Assembly (NCBI GenBank): GCA_016184005.1
Contig: JACPDL010000002.1
Span: forward strand, 53,784-117,783
DNA: 64,000 nucleotides
Direction of reading: 5' to 3'
Origin: Candidatus Aenigmatarchaeota archaeon
Lineage (GTDB): Archaea > Aenigmatarchaeota > Aenigmatarchaeia > GW2011-AR5
Shown: positions 57,211-63,892 of the stretch, piece by piece
Position numbering within the stretch: position 1 is the first letter of the stretch
Layout: every line of letters starts with the position of its first letter
Notes under the pieces: generated by a model
Told to the model about the DNA's origin: nothing
What the model saw: only the letters and a program-made list of their open reading frames with translations
Databases searched by the model: none
Position numbers and translations under genes: made by a program

Positions 57211-57791
57211 GCTTCAATTATTTTTACTTTATTATCCTTGACAAAAACCGCCTGATTTTCGCGTATTTTTATGTATTTGTATTTGGCTTTCTCCAAACCT
57301 TTCATAACTTTCTCATAAGGCTTTGAATATTTGTTATTTCCAAAGTGAGGCAGAGGAATAAAATCTACCAGATTAAGACCCTTAAACGACCTGAGTTTCG
57401 TTTTGGAAGGATCATCCAGAAATCTTATAGGCCATATATCCGGACCTGCAACTACCGCACCTGCACTCGAGCCTACATATGTTATTTCTTTTTCAATGAG
57501 CTTCTTTATTGCTTTGTCAAAGCCACTTTCTCTTATCTTTTCGAGCAAATAGAAACTGTTGCCACCAGCCACGTAAATAATATCAAATTTTTTGAGTTCC
57601 TTAAGAGAAACCTTTCTTTTAAGATCAATTTTCGTTAGATCGAAACCTTTTTCGCCCAGTTTAATTTTATCCTCTTTGATCCACCATTTATTCTTGTAAG
57701 TATCTGCTGCAGTTGGGATGAATGCCAAATTGCCGCCTTTAACGGCCTTTTCTATAAGAGCAGAAGCATCAGAAGCAAGCAATATGTCCAT
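57207..57791 (-). CDS. Peptidase S51 (dipeptidase E-like)
   Basis: 194 residues. GGNSFYLLEKIRESG and GSSAGAVVAGPDIWP hold the nucleophile Ser (SAGA) and the structural GGN; HFGNNKY contributes the His region, giving the Ser-His-Glu scheme of aspartyl dipeptidases/cyanophycinases. Slightly shorter than usual (about 200-230). It is cytosolic and cleaves N-terminal Asp-X dipeptides in characterised members. Convergent with Top6A (four-base overlap) and divergent from tRNA-Asn. Confidence 0.85.
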   Translation of the reverse strand: MDILLASDASALIEKAVKGGNLAFIPTAADTYKNKWWIKEDKIKLGEKGFDLTKIDLKRKVSLKELKKFDIIYVAGGNSFYLLEKIRESGFDKAIKKLIEKEITYVGSSAGAVVAGPDIWPIRFLDDPSKTKLRSFKGLNLVDFIPLPHFGNNKYSKPYEKVMKGLEKAKYKYIKIRENQAVFVKDNKVKIIEA

Positions 57792-57847
57792 TATAGTTTA
57801 ACTTATCAATCACTTTTTAAATATTCCTTATGAAAACTAATAGTCAT

Positions 57848-58023
57848 GCCTCGATAGCTCAGCAGGTAGAGCATCACGCTGTTATCTTGAAGAACAGAGT
57901 TCTTTGAGACACAGATAAATCTCAGGACAGAGACGTGAGGGTCGGCGGTTCGAGAAGCCCTTTCTTAAAAGAAAGCGCTTGCGGAAAGAAGCAAGCAAAG
58001 GCACGAAATTCCGCCTCGGGGCG
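57848..58023 (+). tRNA. tRNA-Asn(GTT) with two introns
   Basis: 176 bp for a 73-nt tRNA: acceptor GCCTCGA/TCGGGGC, G73; D arm GCTC-AGCAGGTA-GAGC. A 48-nt intron at 37/38 (57885-57932) and a 55-nt T-loop intron (57954-58008) are removed to give TCACG-CTGTTAA-CGTGA (anticodon GTT, 57881-57883) and GGCGG-TTCGATT-CCGCC. The T-loop intron carries TTTCTT/AAGAAA and CTTGC/GCAAG hairpins and is homologous to that of tRNA-Gly. The downstream Nudix start (58026) is only three bases away. Confidence 0.92.
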
Positions 58024-58025
58024 CT

Positions 58026-58427
58026 GTGCTGAAAAGAATAGTGGGCGGTGCCTTGTTCCAAAAAGGTAAATTGCTAGTGGTCAAAAGGACAAAAGAAAGG
58101 GTACTTTGGCCTGATCTCTGGGAAATACCTGGCGGAAGGGTTGAAGGGAACGAGAGCGACGAAGAAGCACTCATAAGAGAATTTTTAGAAGAAACAACAA
58201 TAAAAATTAGGATATTCAAGAAATACAACGAGTTTTATTACAAGTACGCTGGAAAGGACTCTGTTGAAAGCGATTTCATAATACAAGCTGACATATTTGC
58301 TGTAAAGATAGATCCGAACGAGCATACAGAATACAGGTGGGTAACGAAAGACGAGCTTAAGAGCCTTGAAATATCTCCTGATATGAGAAAGAGTATTGAA
58401 AAGGCGTTTGAAGTTAAGGGAACGTAG
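58026..58427 (+). CDS. Nudix hydrolase between two tRNA genes
   Basis: 133 residues starting with GTG 58026. Nudix box GGRVEGNESDEEALIREFLEET and then LEET-type core; first strand MLKRIVGGALFQKGKLLVVKRTKERVLWPDLWEIPGG. It starts 3 bases after tRNA-Asn, and its TAG stop (58425-58427) is formed by U8-A9-G10 of tRNA-Phe, so tRNA-Asn, this gene and tRNA-Phe must share a transcript. Substrate unknown (NTP or NDP-X type). Confidence 0.85.
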   Translation: MLKRIVGGALFQKGKLLVVKRTKERVLWPDLWEIPGGRVEGNESDEEALIREFLEETTIKIRIFKKYNEFYYKYAGKDSVESDFIIQADIFAVKIDPNEHTEYRWVTKDELKSLEISPDMRKSIEKAFEVKGT

Positions 58428-58571
58428 CTCAAAATTGAAACTGAACGTTTCAGTTGGCAAAGCCTGGGAGAGCACACGGCTGAAGACCGTGGTGTCGTGG
58501 GAAGCAAGAATGCTCACGAATTCAAATCATGCGATCCTTAGGGATTGTGGGTGAAACTCCCACCGTTCCCA
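58418..58571 (+). tRNA. tRNA-Phe(GAA), interrupted in D and T arms
   Basis: Acceptor GGGAACG/CGTTCCC, A73; D arm GCTC-(insert)-AGCCTGGGA-GAGC with a 30-nt insert at 13/14 (58431-58460, with AACTGAACGTTTCAGTT palindrome); anticodon arm CACGG-CTGAAGA-CCGTG (anticodon GAA, 58482-58484). The T arm is also interrupted: either two inserts (58502-58520 and 58528-58558) retaining GTGGG-TTCAAAT-CCCAC, or a single 50-nt insert before a second GTGGG with an atypical TGAAACT loop. Both give 74 nt. The gene overlaps the Nudix stop (5') and the TrmY C-terminal codons (3'). Confidence 0.82.
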
Positions 58572-59170
58572 TTCACAGCAGAACTCCTTCTGTCAAGATC
58601 GTTATGAACTATTACGGGGCAGTGTGCAGCAAACAGCATTTGCGGCCCAAGGCTTGTCTTTTCTGCCTTTAATTCCTTTAAAAAATTCCCTACTTTCGGT
58701 GGCAGCCCTTCTGCCGAGCCGAAGATGATCACAAAGTCTTCTGGAAAATCCGTTTTTCTTATGTCCTTTCCATCTTTGTCCAAGACAAAAATCTTTTTGC
58801 TTTTCTTTTCCCAGATGAGCTTTTCAAAACTTTTCTTTGCCACAGTTATTCCTGACCTCACGCTTGCCTCTTCGTTTAATTTCAGCCAAGCGCCTTTCTT
58901 CAGGGCTTCTGATATATATGACGCTATTGACCTCTCGTCGTGGCGCAGGCCCTTTATTTCATTACCGAAAAAACTCACTACCTTCGGTCCATTGGCTGGC
59001 CCTTCCAAAACAACATGAATTATTGTATCCCTGCGCACGTCGCCGGATATCCACAGCGCATTTGATATAGTTGCACAAACAGAATCAAGCTTTCCTTGTT
59101 TTGGCAGTTCATCCAGATTTATGTCGGGACTTGTCTTTGCCTTCCTCGCACGCATGACAAACTCTCTCAT
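58538..59170 (-). CDS. trmY: TrmY, tRNA pseudouridine-54 N1-methyltransferase
   Basis: 210 residues. SPOUT-type motifs: TIIHVVLEGPANGPKVVSFFGNEIKGLRHDERSIASYI, FVIIFGSAEGLPPKVGNFL (AdoMet knot), LGPQMLFAAHCPVIVHNDLDRR. TrmY methylates Psi54 of the tRNA T loop to m1Psi54 in archaea. The last 13 residues (SSAVNGNGGSFTHNP) exceed the usual end and are encoded by the complement of the tRNA-Phe 3' half. Here it lies beside T-loop-interrupted tRNAs, its own substrates. Confidence 0.92.
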   Translation of the reverse strand: MREFVMRARKAKTSPDINLDELPKQGKLDSVCATISNALWISGDVRRDTIIHVVLEGPANGPKVVSFFGNEIKGLRHDERSIASYISEALKKGAWLKLNEEASVRSGITVAKKSFEKLIWEKKSKKIFVLDKDGKDIRKTDFPEDFVIIFGSAEGLPPKVGNFLKELKAEKTSLGPQMLFAAHCPVIVHNDLDRRSSAVNGNGGSFTHNP

Positions 59171-59269
59171 AATTAAAAAATAACGCAGATGCTTATAAGC
59201 ACAATCATGTATACAAGAATTATTCAGCTACAGTACAAAGCTACAAATGATAGGCAACCGGGCAATTCT

Positions 59270-60043
59270 ATGCAGAAAAAAGTTTTCTTCAAGAATAAGC
59301 ACAAAGAAAGGCTTTGCGGCATTCTGCACCTGCCTCAGAAGGTGCCGGCGCCGGCTGTGATCGTATGTCATGGATTTACAAGCAGCAAGATGAAAAAAGA
59401 AAAATGGTGCGGGTTTTTGAGCAAAAAAGGCTTTGTTGCCCTGCGATTTGATTTCTCTGGCCATGGTGAAAGCCATGGCAGTTTCAAAAATTTCACTGTC
59501 ACGAAATGCCTAGACGACATTAGAGCAGCAGTTGAATTCCTGAAAAAGAAAAAGCTGTCCACGGGTATAGGTATGGCAGGCACCAGCCTTGGTGGAAATG
59601 TACTAATGATATACGCGGCGCTGAACAAGATAGATGCTGCTGTTCCGATTGCGGCGCCTTTCAGATTAGACGGCACGGAAATAATGCGTGATAAAGAAGC
59701 AATGAAAAAATGGAAAGAAACTGGTTTTAGATATTATGCTGTAAGGGCCGGAGGCTGGAAAAGGAAAAAGAAGCCGCTTAATTACAATTTCATTACTGAC
59801 CGGCAGAAATACGATATGAGCAGACTATCAAAGAAAATAAAATGTCCCGTTCTTGTCATACATGGCGATAAAGATGGTGTTGTGCCGGTTACTCATTCAC
59901 AACTTTACTACAGGAATATCAAATCACCAAAAAGGCTAATTATAATCAAGGGAGCAGACCATTCTGTAGGCGACAAAATACAGGATCTCAATGTGATTTT
60001 GAAGGAAATGAATGTGTGGTTTAGCAAATATCTTAAGGAATAA
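59270..60043 (+). CDS. Alpha/beta hydrolase
   Basis: 257 residues from ATG 59270; the frame upstream is not expected to be coding. CHGFTSSKMKKEKW (oxyanion), FDFSGHGESHGSFKNFTVT, GMAGTSLGGNVLM (nucleophile elbow GTSLGG), VIHGDKDGVVP and ADHSVGD (His). Clear paralogue of the hydrolase at 35656. Esterase or acyl-hydrolase activity inferred from the fold. Monocistronic; divergent from TrmY. Confidence 0.85.
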   Translation: MQKKVFFKNKHKERLCGILHLPQKVPAPAVIVCHGFTSSKMKKEKWCGFLSKKGFVALRFDFSGHGESHGSFKNFTVTKCLDDIRAAVEFLKKKKLSTGIGMAGTSLGGNVLMIYAALNKIDAAVPIAAPFRLDGTEIMRDKEAMKKWKETGFRYYAVRAGGWKRKKKPLNYNFITDRQKYDMSRLSKKIKCPVLVIHGDKDGVVPVTHSQLYYRNIKSPKRLIIIKGADHSVGDKIQDLNVILKEMNVWFSKYLKE

Positions 60044-60153
60044 GTAGCCGTTTTAGCTTATATTTTAAGCTTTTCCATTGATTAAATTACTGAGGGGTTG
60101 GGCTGGTAGAATCCAAGAGCCTAGTTCTTTGCGAGTATCCTGAAGAGATGATT

Positions 60154-60756
60154 ATGAGTAAAAAGAACAAGGAATTAGAAGAATGGGAAGATAAGCCGGA
60201 CTATGTAGAACCTGAACAAATAAAGGAAATTATAGACACGCAGCTGGAAGAAAGCAAGGTTGTTGCATGGAAAGGGTCTGAAAAGATTTATGAGCCTGGT
60301 TACTATGGCAAGCAGATAGGCGACAGGCTTGAACTCGCTATGGTCGAAGCCTGCCTGCTTCTTAAGCGAGGAAGAATAAGGGTGTTTTCAAGCGGGAAAC
60401 AGATGAATTTCCAGGAATTATATGACCATGCGCGGAACCTGGATAGGAGGTTTCCAGAGCGCTATCGTGTTTACGAAGACCTGAGAGAGCGCGGTCTTCT
60501 AGTGCGGACTGGCTTCAAGTTTGGCTGCGATTTCCGTGTCTATGAACGTGGTGTACAGCTTAAGAAAGGCCCGAAGAGTGCGAAAGAGCACACAAAATGG
60601 ATAGTGTTTTGCGTGCCTGAAGACTACACGCTGTCTTTCCAGGAACTTTCGCGTTCCGTAAGGCTGGCTCATAACATCCGCGCGCGGATGCTCTGGGCCG
60701 TTGTTGACAACGAAGGCGATGCAACCTACTACATCATCCAGAGAATGAAGCCTTAG
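60154..60756 (+). CDS. endA: tRNA-splicing endonuclease subunit, EndA family
   Basis: 200 residues from ATG 60154. N-terminal acidic extension of about 45 residues, then the EndA N domain (LELAMVEACLLLKRGRIRVF) and catalytic domain: YRVYEDLRERGLLVRTGFKFGCDFRVYERG (catalytic Tyr), KEHTKWIVF (His), SVRLAHNIRARMLWAVVDNEGDATYYI. At the position of the usual catalytic Lys (VRK-type) there is Ala-Arg (IRARM), by eye. Size fits the alpha4 form, which prefers canonical bulge-helix-bulge sites; yet this genome's introns lie everywhere. A second subunit may be encoded elsewhere. Confidence 0.92.
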   Translation: MSKKNKELEEWEDKPDYVEPEQIKEIIDTQLEESKVVAWKGSEKIYEPGYYGKQIGDRLELAMVEACLLLKRGRIRVFSSGKQMNFQELYDHARNLDRRFPERYRVYEDLRERGLLVRTGFKFGCDFRVYERGVQLKKGPKSAKEHTKWIVFCVPEDYTLSFQELSRSVRLAHNIRARMLWAVVDNEGDATYYIIQRMKP

Positions 60757-60758
60757 AG

Positions 60759-60798
60759 GGTGTTTGCCAAGAACCGCCGCCTGAAGGCAAGCGACACC
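60759..60798. terminator. Hairpin after endA
   Basis: GGTGTTTGCC at 60759-60768 and GGCAAGCGACACC at 60786-60798 form an imperfect stem (one three-base bulge) immediately past the endA stop. It lies between endA and the convergent small frame ending at 60873 and could terminate either, or be a small structured RNA. Confidence 0.4.
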
Positions 60799-60872
60799 TT
60801 AAATGTTTATTGAAAATAGTTCGCCTTCCAGTTCTTTGTCTTCTTCTCCTTTTCCGCCAAAAAATCTCAATC

Positions 60873-61046
60873 TTACGACCCGTAGCCGTTGCTGTCGTTT
60901 CCTGTAAAAGCCTGATAGAAAACGTCTTCCCCTTTCACCAGCACACCCGTTCCGGGCTCCAATAACCTGTACGAATAACCGCGCCTTCTTGCGATATCTT
61001 CTATTTCTGCCCTGCAAATAGTCGGCCTGACGTCAATAGCTGTCAT
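60873..61046 (-). CDS. 57-residue putative small protein
   Basis: ATG 61044-61046 to TAA 60873-60875. Sequence MTAIDVRPTICRAEIEDIARRRGYSYRLLEPGTGVLVKGEDVFYQAFTGNDSNGYGS: a mixed alpha/beta composition unlike a random frame, possibly a small nucleotide-binding or toxin-like fold. A second overlapping frame (60799-61017) is arginine-rich and looks like a shadow. No homologue recognised. Confidence 0.45.
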   Translation of the reverse strand: MTAIDVRPTICRAEIEDIARRRGYSYRLLEPGTGVLVKGEDVFYQAFTGNDSNGYGS

Positions 61047-61074
61047 TTTAGCTCATATCTAACTAATTTATTTA

Positions 61075-61198
61075 TATCTGAGAGAGGAAATACATCTGCT
61101 GTGGTTTCCTCCAGCATCTCTTAAGATAACATAAGTTATCTTAGAGATTCAGGTTAGCTTTGCTAACCATGAATCTAAAGATAGGCGGTATCCTGAGT
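61075..61198 (+). promoter_or_regulatory. Hairpin-rich conserved leader, copy 3
   Basis: GGAAATAC...GTGGTTTCC (about 61085-61109), then the long hairpin ATCTCTTAAGATAAC/GTTATCTTAGAGAT (about 61117-61150), then ATTCAGGTTAGC/GCTAACCATGAAT (about 61147-61174), and the core CTAAAGATAGGCGGTATCC (61175-61193) with TGAGT touching the ATG. The core differs from the other two by one or two bases (GGC for GGT; CTA for CTG). It would encode NLKIGGILSM in frame. Confidence 0.75.
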
Positions 61199-62296
61199 AT
61201 GAAAGTCAAAGAAATAATGGCGAAGAATGTTGTTGTTTGTTCAGTTGATGATCCCGTATCATCTGCGCTTGCCAAGATGAAAAACTACAAGATTCACCAG
61301 CTGCCCGTGCTAAACAAGAGTCAAGTGGCTGGAATGATAACACTCGAAAGCATTGTGAAAAAAGAGATCGATCCTGCCTCAACAAAGGTTTCCACCCTCA
61401 TGAACTATTGTCCTGTAATTTCCCCGGAAGCGAGTACAGAAGATGCAATAGAGCTTATACTCGGTTCAAATATGCGTGCGTTGCCGGTTTTTGATACAGA
61501 ATTGCGCGGAATTTTGTCAGAGAACGATGTCATCAAGCATGTAAAAATAAGCTCAAGCTTGGAAGGAAAAGAGGCTGTTGTTGTCGAGGAAAAAGATAAC
61601 GTAGGAAAAGTAAAGCATATCATGTCTTACGAAAATCTTTCAAGGGTGCCTGTAGTAAACAACGGGAAATGCGTAGGCGTGGTGGGTACAATAGAACTCA
61701 TAAAGATAATTGAAGGCAAACAGAAATTTGCAGGGCGTGAAGGCAGAATGAAAGACAGGGGCTACAAAGAATCTCTGAACATAGATGAAACGCTTGTAAC
61801 AGCTATCATGAGGGAACCGGTGGTTCTCAAAGCCAGCGCGAAGAACGAGCAAATACTGGAAAAATTAAGGCAGCATGAAGAGGTGCTGATTGAAAACGGC
61901 TCGTTGAAAATAATAACCCCCAAGGATGTGCTGCGGATGCTTGTGAAGCCTAGGAAACTTGCATATGTGCAAATAACAGGTTTGGATAAAAACGACGCAG
62001 AACATGCTGAAAAGACCCAGAAAGAAGCGGAAATCATGTTGAAAAAAATATCAAGAGCAACTGAAATACAACCACTAAAAATTATGGTTGAGAAACATAA
62101 GAAAGAAGGCGGCAAAACAAAATATTCAGTGAGTGCCCAACTGCCTACGCAGCTAGGCACTTTTGTCTCGACAAAAGCTTATGGGTGGAATTATGTTACT
62201 GTCATGCAGCAATCTCTTAAAAATCTGGAAAGGGAATTCTTCAAGAAGTTTGAAAAGCAGAGAACACAAAAGAAAAGAGGAAGAATGAAAGGTTAG
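61199..62296 (+). CDS. CBS-domain protein with C-terminal HPF-like domain
   Basis: 365 residues from ATG 61199. Two CBS pairs (MKVKEIMAKNVVVCSVDDP..., LMNYCPVISPEASTEDAIELILGSNMRALPVF, then KHIMSYENLSRVPVVNNGKCVGVV and MREPVVLKASAKNEQIL...), about 1-265, then a C-terminal domain (ITGLDKNDAEHAEKTQKEAEIMLKKIS ... YSVSAQLPTQLGTFVSTKAYGWNYVTVMQQSLKNLEREFFKKF) that resembles the ribosome-hibernation (HPF/S30AE) fold. Archaeal CBS-HPF fusions are thought to inhibit ribosomes in response to nucleotide ligands. Expression is probably controlled by the shared leader. Confidence 0.75.
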   Translation: MKVKEIMAKNVVVCSVDDPVSSALAKMKNYKIHQLPVLNKSQVAGMITLESIVKKEIDPASTKVSTLMNYCPVISPEASTEDAIELILGSNMRALPVFDTELRGILSENDVIKHVKISSSLEGKEAVVVEEKDNVGKVKHIMSYENLSRVPVVNNGKCVGVVGTIELIKIIEGKQKFAGREGRMKDRGYKESLNIDETLVTAIMREPVVLKASAKNEQILEKLRQHEEVLIENGSLKIITPKDVLRMLVKPRKLAYVQITGLDKNDAEHAEKTQKEAEIMLKKISRATEIQPLKIMVEKHKKEGGKTKYSVSAQLPTQLGTFVSTKAYGWNYVTVMQQSLKNLEREFFKKFEKQRTQKKRGRMKG

Positions 62297-62315
62297 TTTG
62301 GGCCTTAATGCTCGT

Positions 62316-63812
62316 TTATTCAGCTTCTGTGAATTCTATCCTGTAAGTTATCAGTTGTTCCAAAACCATTGGAAGGTGCTCTATTCCTACCCGTATCTGC
62401 TTCATTGAATCTCTGTCGCGGATAGTTACGTCCTTGCTGCTGAGAGAGTCCGTGTCTACCGTAATGCAGAAAGGCGTGCCGATCTCATCCATACGGCGAT
62501 AACGGCGTCCTATCGAGCCGGAATAGTCATAAAATACGGTAAAGCCTTTCGCTTTCAGGACATCTTTTATTTTTCCAGCAAGGCCCGGCATGCCTTCTTT
62601 ATTCACAAGCGGGAGTATGGCTGCATCATAAGGCGCGGCACCAAAAGGAAACCTTAATACGGTGCGCTCTTTTTCCTCGGCATAAGCTATGTCGAGCAGG
62701 GCGTAAATGTTCCTGTCTACACCAAAGGAAAGTTCCAGGACGTGTGCAAGGATTTCTTTTCCTTCTATGTTCACTGTCATGTCTTGTTTTGATATTTTTT
62801 GATGGCCGCTTAGGTCATGATCGGTCCTGTAGTGGCAACCGCCTACCTCCTTAAAACCCAGATCATTCAGTTCGACCTCTATATCCCAATGGATTTTATT
62901 GTAAAAAGCCCGTTCTTCTTCAGACAGTTCTCGAAGTCTGAATTTTTCTTTTGGTATTTTCAGTATATCCAAGTAGAACTGCTGTATCTTAGCTAGATGA
63001 TAGACATAGAATTTTGGCAGGTCCATCTTTTCAATAATAGCCCAACAAGATACCTCTTCAACTTTGCCTGTTTGCTTGTTGGCGGCAGGGAATAAACACA
63101 ATTTGTAGTCTTTTATTTCATCAAATTCTTCATGTTCGCCGACGTTGTCGTGATCGAAAAAAATCTGAAGTTCTGCCTGAGTAAACTCTCGCATGCGCAG
63201 CAAAAGGTTTCTAGGTGATATCTCATTCCTGTAGGCTTTTCCTACTACAGCAAGGCCCAGAGGTAATTGCTTTCTCAAGACTTCGAACTGCCTTTTGAAA
63301 TTCACAAAAGCTTCCTGGGCTGTCTCAGGAACAAGATACGCCTTGGTTACTTTTGTTGTGCCTACATTCAGAGGAAACATCATATTCAGAGTGCCTACTT
63401 CTTCCAAAGGGCCCTTACATTTGCTGCATTTTATCCCGTGCTGCTTTATGAGCTTTTCAAGTTCTTCACTTGATACGCCCTCAAAGTTTTCCTTGAGCTC
63501 CTCTTCAAGTATATGGTCAGCCCGCTCCATGTGGCCGCATTTCTTGCATTTTACAACGGGATCTACAAAACTTTTCAAATGCCCGGACGCGACAAAGACG
63601 CCTTCCGGCATTATTGTTGCAGGCGATATTTCATAGAAATTATCGTCAAGTGAGAGGAAATAACTGCGCCAAAGGTTTTCCCATTTCCTTTTCATTAAGG
63701 CGCCCAAATGGCCATAGTCGTAGAAACCCGACATGCCGCCGTATATTTCCGAAGAAGGCCAGAAGAAACCTTTGCGTTTTGCTATGTCTTCTATTTTCTC
63801 TGCGCTAGACAT
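62316..63812 (-). CDS. glyS: Glycyl-tRNA synthetase, alpha2 (archaeal/eukaryotic) type
   Basis: 498 residues. Motifs: YGGMSGFYDYGHLGALMKRKWENLWR, CKKCGHMERADH zinc ribbon, TLNMMFPLNVGT, VPETAQEAFVNFKRQFEVLRKQLPLGLAVVGKAYRNEISPRNLLLRMREFTQAELQIFF (motif 2), HVLELSFGVDRNIYALLD (motif 3), and a C-terminal anticodon domain ALPLVNKEGMPGLAGKIKDVLKAKGFTVFYDYSGSIGRRYRRMDEIGTPFCITVD-like. It charges tRNA-Gly. The gene is monocistronic, followed by the CBS gene convergently. Confidence 0.97.
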   Translation of the reverse strand: MSSAEKIEDIAKRKGFFWPSSEIYGGMSGFYDYGHLGALMKRKWENLWRSYFLSLDDNFYEISPATIMPEGVFVASGHLKSFVDPVVKCKKCGHMERADHILEEELKENFEGVSSEELEKLIKQHGIKCSKCKGPLEEVGTLNMMFPLNVGTTKVTKAYLVPETAQEAFVNFKRQFEVLRKQLPLGLAVVGKAYRNEISPRNLLLRMREFTQAELQIFFDHDNVGEHEEFDEIKDYKLCLFPAANKQTGKVEEVSCWAIIEKMDLPKFYVYHLAKIQQFYLDILKIPKEKFRLRELSEEERAFYNKIHWDIEVELNDLGFKEVGGCHYRTDHDLSGHQKISKQDMTVNIEGKEILAHVLELSFGVDRNIYALLDIAYAEEKERTVLRFPFGAAPYDAAILPLVNKEGMPGLAGKIKDVLKAKGFTVFYDYSGSIGRRYRRMDEIGTPFCITVDTDSLSSKDVTIRDRDSMKQIRVGIEHLPMVLEQLITYRIEFTEAE

Positions 63813-63869
63813 GAACTAAATTTCCCAAGAAGTTTTATAAACATGCTTTTTTCTTTACTTTTAAATTGA

Positions 63870-63889
63870 CCACCGTATAAATACGGTGG
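63870..63889. repeat. Subterminal hairpin of an IS200/IS605 element
   Basis: CCACCGTATAAATACGGTGG, an 8-bp perfect stem with a TAAA-type loop four bases outside the transposase stop at 63893. Position and shape match the hairpin at the end of IS200/IS605 transposons. The similar hairpins at 1487-1506 and 15297-15316 may be derived from such ends. Confidence 0.75.
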
Positions 63890-63892
63890 AAT

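Noticed and set aside
60799..61017. A 72-codon arginine-rich minus-strand frame
   Set aside because: Overlaps a better frame (60873-61046) with more ordinary composition; looks like a shadow.
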